The translations under genes and the position numbers were made by a program. A stretch of DNA of 64,000 bases from NCBI GenBank assembly GCA_024138015.1, contig JAMXBB010000009.1:7602863-7666862 (forward strand). Direction: 5' to 3'. Origin of the DNA: Lumnitzera littorea. Its lineage: Eukaryota > Streptophyta > Magnoliopsida > Myrtales > Combretaceae. How positions within the stretch are numbered: the first letter of the stretch is position 1; every line of letters starts with the position of its first letter. Below are positions 23,720-36,725 of this stretch, piece after piece. The notes under the pieces are model-generated. The model made no database searches. It saw only the letters and a list, made by a program, of their open reading frames with translations, and was not told the origin of the DNA.

Positions 23720-25447
23720 TGTGACGTCTTGGGTTGTAACATAAGAACCCACAAATTTTGAAGAGAGAGAGCTCAATAATTGATATTACAGGTCCATCCC
23801 GCTACCTGAAGAGCTAGCCGGTCAAATTTTTCTCCCTCGGTGTACTTGATTTTCTTGATTTTGCTATTGCTTTGAAGCCTGGTCGCCAGCGGAAGCCTGC
23901 AATAACGGCATACCTTGTATGCAGGTTGGAAGAGCATGGTCTAGGTTTTCAGTCGGATCTCGGACGGACATCACGCCTCAACTTTAGCCAGTTACCTTCC
24001 AGTTAAGAGTTTGATTTTGCGCATTCAAAAGCTTTTTTTAATCTTCAAGCTATATGTTGTTGACAAAATACTTTACACCTCCGATAAATTTTGATTGGAA
24101 TGAAGATCGAAAAATCCCAAACTTTTTTTATTGCAATTCAAAACTTTGATTGGAATGAAAAAATTGTTAGTTGATTTGACCACACAATGCTCTATCTCCA
24201 CCAATATAAGTATTGGTTTTGAATACTTCCCAACAACCGAGTGACATAAACCAACCTATATCTATTTGGGCTATTTCAGTACAGGACTTCACGAGGGACA
24301 GCGTTGCGCAAAAATCACCATGTGCCTCACCAACACCACTGAATCCGACCAATGGGTGATCAAAGACAAACACAACCAGCAACACAATTAAATTTGAGTT
24401 ATATTCGCTAACTTAACACACACATTCAACAAACACATATTCCATACCTAAAGCTCCTATCTCAAAATGATCTAACACAACATATCTTCTAATACTTGTT
24501 CAAACCATAAATGCTAGTTTATAATTTAACAAATTCGTAACTCGATACTTCTTTCTCCTAAACTCCACTATCTACTCCATACTCTAAATTTCCAAATCGT
24601 ACTCCATATATCATTTTCATATCCTCCTAATATAAACACACACAATATTGACATTCATTCAAGTCCCAACATGTTGTCCCACATGTATACATACAATGCA
24701 TATCGCCACTCCAATCCACATGTGCACACACATACTACTCGAAATCACAACTTTCACACACACATATACATAAATTCCACGACATACATACACACATAAA
24801 AGACACGATATATGTATACTATATATCCTAACACTACTTCACGATACCATAAAAACCTAATTTACATTATAACCGCATCGTCACCACCACCACCACACTA
24901 ATAATATCAATACCTCCATTTCAAAACTTAAAGGAACCCTAAAAACATAATTTGAAAATAGTAAAATGGAGATACAAGAAAGTCTTATGTGCTTATCGAG
25001 GAAAGATTGCTCCTTGATGAATTTCTTTTTCAATGGCACAAATCTTGATTAGGGATTTGGAGTTGAGAGTAGTGTTATAGGTTTCTTAGAAAGTATTGTA
25101 AGTTTTTGTGAGAGAAAGTTAAAGTATTTGTAAGTTACGGTTGATTGAATTAGTGGGGAGTATAATTTTTTTTCCAAACTAAAATACCCCTAATATTAAT
25201 GTGTAATCACATACCATACTAATATTTAGATATTTTTTCATAACAGTTTTACCCCCAACACTTGATATTTAATTATATACCATACTAATATCTAAATTTT
25301 TTCCTATAATACTTTTGCCTTTGATACTTAATATGAACTTACATATCATACCAAGGTTAGATATAAAAATTGCTTATTCCTTTAATTCTTAAATTAATTT
25401 ATTTATTATTTTTATTTTTAACTTAGATTTTACAATTTTCGTATTGA
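23720..25447 (+). mobile_element. Probable degenerate gypsy LTR
   Basis: It begins TGTGACGTCTTGGG, resembling the TGTCACGACCC start of the giant LTRs. It passes through a more GC-rich zone (23815-24005), a C- and A-rich zone with CACCACCAC (about 24888), a GAGAG-rich transcript-like zone and a 66-bp tandem repeat, and ends near 25447. That order of zones is common in large plant gypsy LTRs. I see no similarity to the other copies beyond the start, no clear target-site duplication and no coding domain. Both ends are tentative. Confidence 0.3.
25180..25375. repeat. 66-bp degenerate tandem repeat, about 2.5 units
   Basis: Units containing TACCATACTAATAT, CATAACAG or TATAATAC, a TTTTACC or TTTTGCC block and a GATATTTAA-like end recur at 25212, 25278 and 25344. 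A partial unit precedes them. Confidence 0.6.
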
Positions 25448-26952
25448 CATTTGAACATAAACGCTTGTTCCATCAACCTAAAGAAGAAATCCGTTATACT
25501 CATCAGTATTTTTACACTCAATGTGGTATTGCAAGGGTAGGAAGAACCTCTCTCTCTCTCTCTCTCTCTTTGAGTTATATAGAGTGTTGCCCTCCTTGGG
25601 AACTATGGTCCGGCTTTATGGAAAAGAAGCTTGAGCTAGGGAGGCTATACTAAATTTTTTACTCTATTCCTTAAGATTTGACCACTTTTTATTTTAAATG
25701 TAATGAATGGAATCAAATTTTGGTATTTTTCCGGCATTCTTTAAAATAATTTTCATAGTACTAATATATGAAATTATATGTATTAATGAGAAGGGATTCT
25801 ATAGGTTGTATATATCATATAAAAATATACATGATATGTAAATATTAACTAAAATCGAACACTTAAAATAGTGGTGGATGGTATCGTAAAAACTACTATC
25901 TATATTGTTATAAATTTAAATATAATTAGTATTTATGCATTATATATATTTTCATATGAGATATATTATCCATTAAATCTTTTTTCCTGGCTTATGAAAG
26001 TAAACGTTGACGAAGGTATAATAATTAGTCCCAGGCGATGGTGGTTAGCATTTAGCAATTAGGGACGATAATAGCATATGACAACAATGATTTTCCTTTT
26101 TCAGAAGTGAAAATCATTTCGACGGTTTATATTGGCATTTTCTCATAATTGTTAACCATGCGCCCTCGTCAAACATCAGCTTTGGCTTTCATTCCTCACC
26201 ATCTGCCACAACTAAAAAGAAGCCAGTAGTTACAACCTCTTAAGTTTATAATAAGTATAATAAATAAAAAAAAAATTTTAATTATGACAAATATTAAAAA
26301 TTGGTTTAGGAAATGTTTTCTGTAAAACAATTACACTGTAAGTACCAATTTAATTTATACAATTGAATTACTAGTTTGCAAAAGTGTTATTTATTCTACA
26401 GGACCAACTCGTTCCGTACAACCATTATAGATTCAAATTACTGGTTTATAATTCTTTGAATAAGGCATTAATTTTTGAACGCACCGTAAATAGTACCCCA
26501 CCTTATATGTTTTCTTTATATAAATTTGACCTCTTTATATTTAAAATTAAACATTTAAACTTTAACTTTTTAAAAAAAAAATAGTATTTAAACTCTTATA
26601 TAAATGTGTACAAATAACTCTATTGTATAAAGAATCTACTTAGACCTTACTTGATAGAATAAGTTCGGGATAGGGATGATAATTTATGACTTGAACACGA
26701 TAAACCTAGACAGCATACAACTTAAATGTGTTAATGTATGAAAAAATTAACACAAGATACAAATGAGTTAGATCCATTAAATTATGATTTAATTTGTGTT
26801 TAGGTTCAATTTAAGCTTGTAAACCCAGTACACAAGACACGTTACATATTTTTCCATATTTACATTTTATTATACAAATCATTTCTTTATAAGTTAAATA
26901 TCTCAATTAAAGGTATGAGATTCACTACTTCTAGCTATGTATTCTTCTTGTT
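25448..26952. other. AT-rich DNA with a (CT)n tract, no gene
   Basis: A (CT)n run lies at about 25549-25569 and short unassigned open frames surround it. From 26678 the sequence resembles the outer arm of a degenerate terminal-inverted-repeat element (see 26678-31115). Confidence 0.4.
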
Positions 26953-27264
26953 GCATTATAGTTTAAATGGACAAAAATTATAAAATTATGTGTATATTGT
27001 TTGATCGTTTCTCTTCAAAGTTCAATAAAAAAATGTGATAAATTTGAAAAGCAACACTAGTAGTAGGAATATTTATGTAAGTCATGGTTCTACTTAATTT
27101 AATGATATTATGTAACTTAAATTTAGTAATATTATATATTATTCATGTTGCATCATAATTTAAATGGGTAAAAAATTATAAACTAATGTATAGACTTTTT
27201 GACCTTCTCACTTGAAAATATGACAAATAATGTGATGAATAAGGAAATAAACACCAGTAATAAT
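26953..27264. repeat. 197-bp tandem duplication, second unit split
   Basis: The first unit starts GCATTATAGTTTAAATGG at 26953 and the second GCATCATAATTTAAATGG at 27150. The second is interrupted at 27264 by the solo LTR and resumes after 30636. Its tail (TAATGATATTATGTAACTTA) then matches the first-unit tail at about 27101. The first unit gives the pre-insertion sequence of the site. Confidence 0.8.
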
Positions 27265-30200
27265 TGTCACGACCCGAGGGGACAAGTCGTGTCAGTCAGC
27301 GTATACCGTATAAAGGTTTTATATTGATTTCCCTTACAATCGATAATTCTTACAATCGATAATCCTTTATACGATACACAAGGCTACAGCTATAACTAAT
27401 AACCAAGAGTTGCACAAATGTAAACAATATCATTTCATGATAATAATAACAAGCTAAAAAAATATAAAACACAATCTATTTATATAGAAATTTACAGATA
27501 ATAAGTCTATAATATTTGTTAACTTAAACTAATATCATTTCATTACATAATAGGATCTATAATGTAAATAAACTATCATGAGTATACTTTGATCACGTCT
27601 TATTCCCACATCAACCCCTGATGTATAACTAACCTCGGGCATGCGGCAACCCGACTCTACGAACAACTCGACCTACGAAAGTAAACTATAAAGGTATAAA
27701 CTAACTAGCTTAGTGAGATAATCCCCTCAACTATACAGTAATCAAATTATATAACAATTAAATTCAATCAAATGAATGCATATCAATTAGTATGCCAAAC
27801 AAATACATGCAGGTGATCAGGTACTGCACACAATTTAGATTTAACGCCTTTCAAAGTTAAATTGGAGATACTTCAACACAGTCAAATTCGGGTATTATAC
27901 TAAAACTTATTTTATAACGAAATTTCGTATTTCGTATTTAAAATGTAATGGTATATCCATTCTTAGTTTTATCAAAACAAGTTTTACATATAATTATAAG
28001 TAAGTTCACACAGCTCTCACTCATTCCTAAACGGAGGCCTCTAGACTCGACTCTTAGCTAGGCGGTTGGCGCCTCAAATGCCTAGTGATACAATGAGCTA
28101 GGATAATGTCATATTGCACATGTGCATCATATGAAATCTATATCAATCAAATAATCAACCTACGTATGGCTTCTCGTTACCTCCATGTAATGTAACGATC
28201 GGAATTAGTTATACGGTATATAATTATGCATGTTTCGAATTAGCTCTTTCAAGTTAAGTAAAATTAGGTCTTATTATTCAGTAATTAATAAAGTCATAAA
28301 CAATCAGTTCTTGGTGAATCTACTATGCAACAATCAATACGTTATCATACTTTAAAGTAAATTCACCATTAACAAACAGTTATCATACATAAGCATAACC
28401 CAACCCTATAGAATATTCAATTATTAATCATAATTTATATTTGCTAATTACAAACACAAATAAGTATGGAATCATTAAGAAAAACTTACTTGCCTATGAT
28501 CAACTTAAGGGTCATAATAATTTGATGGCCGCTCAAGGTCAAGGTCGAGATCACCTGAGAATAAGGAATATAAAAAATTATAAGTTTGGGAATGTAAAGC
28601 TAAACTAGTATTGTAATTTGTACTGTTTGCTTACCTTAATTACGTGAAATTGTCGATTCAAGTTTTTTATCAAATCGCGTGTAACTTTTTCGATTTAGCT
28701 CAAATCATTATGAACTTATAATCCATTTTGATCATTTTCAAGCGTATTTTCTCATAACGAGGTTCGTTTTAAACGTTATGACTCACAGTTTGGATTATGA
28801 TATAAAAATATTACAAAATTTATTATTTTAATTTACAAAGTTATAAAATAGTAATTTCAACTTTTTCTTAGTAGATTTACGAATTAATAATTATTTAGAT
28901 TGTATAATTGATAATTTTCTTATTTTAAGCTTATTTTACTCTAGTTACTTATTTTTACCTAGTTTTGAGATTTTAGAATTATTAATTCAATTTTTTTTCT
29001 ACTTTATTATTTTTCTTGTATTTTACAATATACATATATATAAATAATTACTATTAAATTTTATTAATTTTTTTTAATTTAATTAATTATTAACTCTTTC
29101 CCTAATTTACGGTACCCTTATATATATATATATTTATTTATTGACTTACTTTATTTATTAAATTCATATTATCGTATATCTTGTATACTATTTAATTATA
29201 CGCATATTTTTATGTCATATACGTACATTTATACGTATACGTATACTATACTTTATGTGATAAATTACTCTAACTTTAATTATATATTATATACTACACG
29301 TATAAGTATAATATGGATGTATTTATATTTTATATACACATACATACTTTTATACATGTACACATATACATACATACCATCACGCCACCTATATATACAT
29401 ATATATATATATATACATAAAGAAATACTTACATGAATACATAAATACGAGAATACCTAATACATGTATATATATAATATACCAAATACTAATCATCCAT
29501 ACATATATATATATTTACGTGTATTTGTATATATATATATACATGTCCACATACATTTGTTTATACACAAATGAAAGAGATATACATATATATTTATTTA
29601 TCTACTCATGCATACATATATGTACATGTAACGAAACATATTACAAAATACTTAGTATATACATATACATACTATATGATATATATATAAGTAAAATAAA
29701 TACCCTTACCTAAATATTTTAGTAATATAGTGGTTGAATTCCTTAGTTTTCTTCTTCTTCCTCCTCTTCTTTTTCCTTTTACTCTTCTCAGTTTTGTGTG
29801 TGTTAGTCTAGTTTTGTGTTCTTTTCTTTTTCTAGTTTGATTTTGTGTGTGCGTGTGTGAAATAACTTTGCTTTGGTTATTCTCTTTTTGTTTCCAATTT
29901 TTCAAATATCCCAACAGCAAGTGGAATTAACTTAAATAAGATGTTAAAGCAAATCTAATAGATATTGGCATTTATGTGGACAAGACAACTTAAATCATTG
30001 TAATTGATTTTGTTTTGTAAATCCAACACCTGGAGGGAGGAAAAATCACGTGGGTTGCTAGCTTTATTTTCTAGAAATTGAACGTGGCAGCGATGGAAAT
30101 TAAGGGGAAAAGAAAGAAAGAAAAAGAAGAATAAAGAAAATAAAAAAATAATTATATGAATTTTTTCAAAACATAAAAATAGTAAAAATAACATTTATAA

Positions 30201-30636
30201 ATTAATTTTGGAATTTTATGAAAATTTATTAATTTAATTAGTACCCGTTACAATTATAATTTTTTATAAGTTATTTTAATAGTTTCATTAAAAGTTTTAT
30301 GTGATTACACGATTTAGTCGATAATTGTAATCGACTACGATTATATCACTATTGAGTGGTATTTAATTATTTTATGAGGTTAAAGTTATAATTTTTAGGG
30401 TTTCAATCAAGTTTGGGTTCGATTTTGATTTTGAGTAATTACACATAGATCAGATTTAAGGTGTTTTATACGCGATTTAAGTTTCGATCAATTTCAAGGG
30501 TTTTTATTATCACTACTATATTCGATTTATTAAATTTCATGAAATTTTATCATTACTAGCCTTATCAACTTATGATACAGTTTAGGACACTCAGACTTAA
30601 ATTAGGATTTAGACTATTGATTTTATAAGATTTACA
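27265..30636 (+). mobile_element. Giant solo LTR, 3.37 kb, best-preserved copy
   Basis: It starts TGTCACGACCCG and ends GATTTACA (TG...CA) and is flanked by the perfect 5-bp duplication ATAAT (27260-27264 and 30637-30641). The start is typical of plant Ty3/gypsy LTRs. There is no gag or pol and no second LTR, so it arose as, or was reduced to, a solo LTR. Zones in order: AT-rich promoter-like start, a moderately GC-rich middle (27600-28800), the TA microsatellite block (29020-29700), a pyrimidine-rich zone (29750-29900), and a conserved end with TTTAGGATTTAGACTA. It is the reference for the other copies in the window. Confidence 0.93.
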
Positions 30637-30641
30637 ATAAT

Positions 30642-32026
30642 ATTAATATTTATTTGATCGATGATTCCACTAAATTTAATGATATTATGTAACTTAAATT
30701 TTAGGATTTTCTATATTTGGTAACATTTTATTTTACTAATACTTTTGTTAAGTTATAGTTTTACATTAAGTATGAAGATACTGTGTTGTCTTTGTAAAAT
30801 TTAAATCTTATTGTCACTGTTTCCCCCTTTGCATTTATAAATATTTTATAAATTTAATTATAACTTTTCAATTGATAAATGGTATTAAATCTAACAAAAA
30901 ACAACATTATAACACAAATTGTAAACCTTAATATAAATTGGTCCAACCTAGACATGAAACATGTTAGGTCATAAGTTTAGGTTTTTCTATGTGATTAATA
31001 AGCAAATCACGTCACGGATTAAGGTTTTCTGAACACAAACTTGTTTAAATACAAAAATGAGACATGATACGATAATACAAATTGACATCACAGTTTTAGT
31101 TACATAATAAGGGTTACAGGATAAATTCTTAATAGTAATTTGCCAGAATTTAATCCCTTAGGGTAAGGTGTAAGTATAAAGCAAATGTATCTTGCACCTA
31201 TCTTAGATCCTATACTATAAAATATATAGAGTCTAGATTCAAAGGTGTCTTGCATTTCCCATATATTAATAATTAAATAAATGAATGAAAAATTTTAACA
31301 CAATTACATTTTTCTCCCTTAAAAAAATTATAATGAAAACTTATAATAAAACCTCAAGAGTACTTATGTTGCTTATGTATACTGTTTAGTCCTTTTCTTT
31401 TCGTTTTTTTTTTTCAAGTGAAACCCTCTTCTTTTACTATCTCATTTTTTTCTCTTCTTTTTTCCTCTTTTACAAATCCTAGTATAGTAAGACTTTAAAA
31501 ATAATTTAGTTCTTAGCTTATTTGTGCAATTACAAAGCTATTTCTTTTTTTTTTTTTACTTATTGTATACATGGATTGCAGTATCATTTATTTGTATGAT
31601 AAGATCTAATTCCTTTTAAACCATTACAATCCTGTCTAGTCATAGTAAAATTATTGGTCCGATATTGATTATGTATCTAACACAATATTTTAAAGAAAGA
31701 TATCAAAGAAATACGATTACATCTTGTACCCTGTATGATTTATAAGGTACAGAGTAGTTCAATTGTAGTGTAAGGTATGTTTTGGGTAAGAAAATGGGAA
31801 TCAACACCTATAGAGTAGGATACAAGTAGAGATTTATACTTCACTCACCCTATACTCACTTGCTCCTACTCTTATATAACCATTTTTCCTTAATTTTAAG
31901 CATTTATTATTTAAACTTTGGTGTCTTTTATTATTTTATTAAAGTGTGTGAAATGGTAAAATAGGGTTTAATTAGAAGCATATTTTGTAAATATATGGAA
32001 CTTAAATTCTTAATTTCAAACATAAA
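30642..32026. other. AT-rich DNA, no gene seen
   Basis: It begins with the rest of the split 197-bp repeat, to about 30720. After that I see only AT-rich noncoding DNA, pyrimidine runs (31390-31470) and possible TIR-arm sequence near 30935-31115. No coding similarity is visible. Confidence 0.45.
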
Positions 32027-32027
32027 N
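32027..32027. other. Ambiguous base (N)
   Basis: A single N lies just where a truncated copy of the giant LTR begins, inside AT-rich repeat sequence. It may mark an unresolved assembly join. Confidence 0.9.
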
Positions 32028-34066
32028 CATATAAATGTACATATATGAATAGTGATGTATACGTAAAAATACGATTATATGTAAATAATATATACAATAT
32101 GCTATAATATTAAGTTAATAAGTATATATATACATATATAAGAACACTGTAAAATAAGAAAATTAGGACAAAAAAATAATACAAAGGTGACACTTTGTAC
32201 TTCCATATGTTGTTACGTTATCATTTATTATAACATAATTAATTTTCGTAATTAATAATAAATAATTAATTAAGTAGAAAAATAGTAAAGTTAAAAAAAA
32301 TTTGAGTTAGTAATTCTAAAATCTAAAAAATAAGTTAAAATGAGTAATTATAGTAAAATTGACCTAAAATAAGAAAATTACAAATATATATACGATTCAA
32401 ACATATATTAAATCGTAATTATATTAAGAAAAGCTCAAATTAATGTTTTACAACTTTTTAAGTCAAAATAATGAAGTTTGCGATATATTTTTATATTACA
32501 GTTAAAACTGTGAATTATAACATCCAAAACAAACCCCGCTACGAGAAAATATGCTCAAAAATGATCAAAATGGACTATAAGTTCATAAGAATCCGAACTA
32601 AACTAAAAAAGTTATACGCGATTGAAAATTTAAGATAATCTGAATAAAGGATTTAAGTTAACCTATGTTTACACTATACTTAGGTTATAGTGGGAAACTA
32701 GACAAATAATAATAAATATTTAGTTAATAGAGAAACCTAGTTTTTCAAAATTCTTATAAACTTTTTTATCTTTTAGATATTTAATTATTGAATCCTGGAA
32801 TTCTCAAAGGTTGAGAAAGTGAGCATTAACTCAAGTGAGGGAGTTCTTATGATCTGCTATCTGCTTGTTGTTTGTTATTTGTACACTGCTTGTAGATTGA
32901 TATTGATTGTTTGTTGAATAACTGATTGCTTTATGTGCTATCATCCGTATGATCACTTTCTGAAACTGGTAAATGTAACTATTTGACTAAAAAAACTAGT
33001 TATATTTGTCGCATGTCTGTGATCCAACTGGTACGCTGATGGAGAGTGTTAGCTTTGCAAATTTTTTAGAAAAGTGTTTTGGTAAACGTTTTTCCTATTT
33101 TAAATATACTTTAAAATGATTTCTAAAATAGCTCGTAAATCTATAAATGATGTCTTTATTGTTAAAGTAAAGCTAGTAGGGTATCTTCAATTGTTTGCAA
33201 GAGGATTCACATATTTGTGCCCATATAGCCTTGAATGTTTGTTGATGGTGAGATTGACTAGTTATTTGTACTCGAGGGGCCTTTGATATGTTTAGTGGGC
33301 AACCCTAGTTAGGGTCCATCTATATTGATTGTTGATTCTCGGACTAGGGTAATAGTCGAGTAATGTCTAGTAGGACTATGCCTCAAAGCAGCCTCATACG
33401 GTTAAGGTAAGGTGCTCCGTGTGGATAAGTACGAAGGAAAAATCAATGTGTAAATGACATAACTTTATACCTTCCATAGTTTCGAACTCTTATGGATGTG
33501 TTACCTACATTCATCTCGCTTACATTCATTTCGTATGTAAATAGCTTGCATGTATGCTAATAATGTTTGTTTGATAACATGCTTGATCGATAGTGATGGG
33601 GAACGAACTTACTAAGCTATGGTTTGCTCATTCCCCTATAGTTTCTTTTGCAAGTTTCTTGTAAGCAAAGATTAGGATAAGCTTAAGAGCAATATACAAA
33701 TTGGAGAGAGGTTTGACAATGTTGGCATTGATTGAAAATTATATAGTGGTACAGAAACAATTTAAGTAAAGCATATTCATATAATAAGATTATGTAGTAT
33801 TTCTTGTAAATTAGCAAGCCGTTTTATCTTGCCTTAGCATTTGGTAGGGGATACTAATTCTCAATAATTCTGATGGACTGTGGCTTATTGGATATTCATA
33901 CTCACTTATATTTTATATCCAACTATTTTATTAAAATCGAAAACCTTAGTGTTTAATTAATTAGAGTCTTGTAATCTCAAACTTGCAAGGCGATTTTCAG
34001 ATTATGACTACACACATGATATGAAAATTTTAGACAATCCTATTAGGCTCCTTTAAGGTCATGACA
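32028..34066 (-). mobile_element. Truncated, divergent copy of the giant LTR
   Basis: Read on +, about 32240-32640 matches 15797-16110 of the inner LTR closely (AATGATCAAAATGGACTATA and GAACTAAA...AAAAAGTTATACGCGAT are shared). The right end, GGTCATGACA at 34057-34066, matches the family terminus GGTCATGACA at 17511-17520. The 1.4 kb between is about the same length as in the other copies, but I can align only short pieces (for example GACTAAAAAAA near 32985). It is therefore either a divergent subfamily or a recombinant LTR. The left part ends at the N. Confidence 0.7.
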
Positions 34067-34271
34067 AACTCCTCAATTGATTTTGCTATAGAAATCAATG
34101 CTCACTCCCACGGGGAAAAAAAATCAGCCGATATTATATATCACATGTTATGTACTATAGAAGGTCATTTTAGTAATTGGGTTTTAATCTAATTTAATGT
34201 CATATGCCGATATCTTGGGCTTATGATAAAGAGTCTATGAAATTAACAACTAGCTTGGTAAGCTCAGAATG
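34067..34271. other. Short unassigned segment
   Basis: It lies between the LTR end at 34066 and the first base matching 54595. It may contain the true 5' end of the next LTR, but I see no clear TG start. Confidence 0.3.
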
Positions 34272-34847
34272 GAGATCGCTAGACTGAAAATTCTGCTCTT
34301 AGCCTTGCTTGGTTATCTTGTACGTAAAAGGAAGACTCGGAAATAGTGCTTTTAAGCTTTTTTGGGCTTCATTTTCTCATATTGAGCCTTAAGGAGACAC
34401 AATTAGTCTTTAGGCTAAATAATAATGATAATGAGCCTTCTCTAATATATAAAAGCCTTAAACATGCTTGAGGCCCATATCTAAGCCCATAAAGGTTAAA
34501 GGAAATGATAAGTTTTAATAATAAGGCTTAATATCAACTATCCATCTTGAAGCCATTCGACAAACAAGATTAATCTTCATACTTTATAAATAGGAGGCTT
34601 CTTCTCTCATTTGGCTCATTCAGAACATTAGCAAGCTTAAGACAAACATCGGAGCTTTCTTGAAATCACTTCAGAGAGGATTAAATAAGAAATTTGATCA
34701 AGAATGATTCAAAAACGATTAAGAACACCGAGTCTAATCCACTGTTACACACATACATTCAAGATATCGAGTTTGTTCATTATTCCTTCCATGCCTCTTC
34801 CTAATGGTGTCCCTTCATGTGTCATTAGCTCAAGACGTCTCTTAGGT
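34272..34847 (+). mobile_element. 5' LTR (partial) of the gag-only element
   Basis: It matches 54595-55095 over its whole length in the same orientation (TTCTGCTCTTAGCCTTGCT, ATATTGAGCCTTAAGGAGAC, CATGCCTCTTCCTAATG.TG). A TATA-like TTTATAAATAGG at about 34582 lies upstream of the gag start, as a retroelement promoter would. The left limit is only where similarity to the second copy begins. Confidence 0.7.
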
Positions 34848-34941
34848 TAATCGGCACGCCTGTTGCACATGATTGGCCAACTACAACAGCCCCACCACAC
34901 ATTATTTAACAACTTCGTTAGGGAAGGAGAGACTTAATGAA

Positions 34942-36725
34942 ATGGCACCAATATGCAAGAAGAGCGAAAATGGTGAGCACGTTCAGGAACACAAAAACCG
35001 ACATGAGAGGGTTGAGCAAACCTAAGTGACACAAAATACCAATGCGCCAATGATTGTACAAGCACTTGGAATCATGTAAGCACCTAGAACTATGCAAGCA
35101 TTAGGAACTGTGCAAGGATCCGGTGTTGCTCAAGTACATGGGGCTATGCAAGCACTTGGAATCATGTAACCACCTGCTATTGATGATTCACTTATATTAC
35201 GTGTAATACAAGAAAACACCCATGTGATGAAACAGCTCTTTATCACTTTCATGCAATTCTTGCCAAGCATGGTAACAGTTATAGCGAATATTGTACATTA
35301 CTTGGTATATTTTCTACCAACATTGGTTATGGTAACTACCTCATCGACAAATGCTGCTGCATTACTTAGGGTGAGCCTACAGGCACCTATTGTTATTATT
35401 ACATTGGCTAGTGCGTCCTTTGGGATGGTTGTACCTGCACCAGGCATACAAGTTTTGGGATTTGTTGTTATTGCTATCACCCTAGAAGATGCTCAACAAT
35501 ATGAACAAATTGACCTTACCCTTACAGAAAGTAAAGGAAGGCAATAAGAGGACCTTACAAACCCATTGCAATACTTGACCTTAGCACATCAAACACTTGT
35601 AGTTGAGTAAACAAGGGTCCATCTTGGAGGGTCCTCCTCTTCAAGATGCAACCTACAGCCGCTAATAACTAACATGGTTGCACCTTATAACCTTTCACCA
35701 ACGCTCTAAGCAGTCGTCAATTCTACACCTGTTGCTTTGTCCTATGTAACGAAGGAAGACATGGAAAGTTTTATGAGATAGATGCAAGCAACACCTTCTC
35801 CCAACATGCTCAATTTGAAGTTTCCATACTCGTAGAGGGTTGTGGATAAGTCTTATTCGAAGAACTATACTAATCCTAAGTTCACCAAATTTAATGGAAA
35901 GCAAGGAAGTGTGAAAGAGCATCTCCTTAAGTTTGTTAAAATGCTTGATGTCTATAATCTCGAAAATGATTAGAATTTGAAAGAGTTCTCAAAGTCACTC
36001 ACCAAAAAGGCATACACATAGTACGTTAACCTACTCCTAAGCTCTATGGATTCGTAGGGAATAAGTGCAAAATGTTCCTTGAAAGATTTTTTAGAACTTA
36101 GGAATGAATCACAATTACAGATATTAGACACATCAAATAGTGTCCAAAAGAGGATCTTAAGATTCCATTGAGCATTTTAAGGAACACTCCTTAGACATCC
36201 AAGACATATATGACAAGAAAAAGCTAGTTAAGATCTGTATTCAGGGGATGTTTATGGAATATGACATATATCTTGAGAATTTATCCTTTAAGTCCTTCTC
36301 CGTACTGGTAGAAAACACATGGAGAACTAATGACTCCGTCACCAAGCAAAGAGGTGACCTTAGTAAGAAGCGGAAGCCATCTATGAGTATCGTACAAGGA
36401 GAAAGTTAAAGGGAAATAAAAAAAAAAAAAAAGGGACGATGCTACCAAAGTCCTACCTTTTTAATGTCTAATGGACAAAGTGCATGCTATCCTCAACCGA
36501 TAGATCAGGGATGAGAATATCAAATTACCAAGGGTATACATAGAGCCCACTGCATAAGAAAAGAATGATCCTAAATATTGCCAGTATCATAGACTTGTTA
36601 ATCATGCCATCAAAGATTATAGGAATCTAAGATGGATATTCCAAAAGAGAATACGAAGTGGTGAACTGGTTGTTGAAAATAATGACACTCGCATGATAGA
36701 GAATGAGGACAGTGACAGCGAATAA
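34942..36725 (+). pseudogene. Gypsy-type gag, broken
   Basis: In one frame from ATG at 34942 I read a degenerate protein with stops. It has hexapeptide repeats of the (M/V)QALGx type (35050-35168), an open stretch to 35547, then YTNPKFTKFNGKQGSVKEHL and FSKSLTKKAYT. The last two match the retrotransposon gag core (xFxGxxxxxxHLxxF ... FxxSLxxxAxxWY, here with the Trp codon changed to a stop). After a frameshift between about 36100 and 36500 the end is KYCQYHRLVNHAIKDYRNLR, the degenerate YCxYHxxxGHxxxxCxxL zinc-finger-like tail, then NDTRMIENEDSDSE and TAA. Gag would form the particle shell; this copy cannot. No protease or polymerase follows. Lineage not assigned. Confidence 0.8.

Larger units (their letters stand above)
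26678..31115. mobile_element. Possible TIR element split by a solo LTR
   Basis: The left end (GATGATAATTTATGA...AACACGATAAACC) and the reverse complement of the right end (GATGTCAATTTGTATTATCG...) share a weak start and a shared style of ACACGA and GTGTTAGG-like blocks seen in common plant non-autonomous elements. Between the arms lie the 197-bp tandem duplication and the solo LTR at 27265-30636. Without the LTR the unit would be about 1.07 kb. The similarity of the arms is low, so this is a suggestion only. Confidence 0.25.

Noticed and set aside
35035..35170. Short direct repeats as a CRISPR-like array
   Set aside because: The repeats are 18-21 bases with no spacers, encode repeated hexapeptides in the gag frame, and the genome is plant-like.
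35224..35547. 107-codon open frame as an independent membrane-protein gene
   Set aside because: It lies in the same frame as the gag motifs on both sides and is simply the longest stop-free piece of the broken gag.
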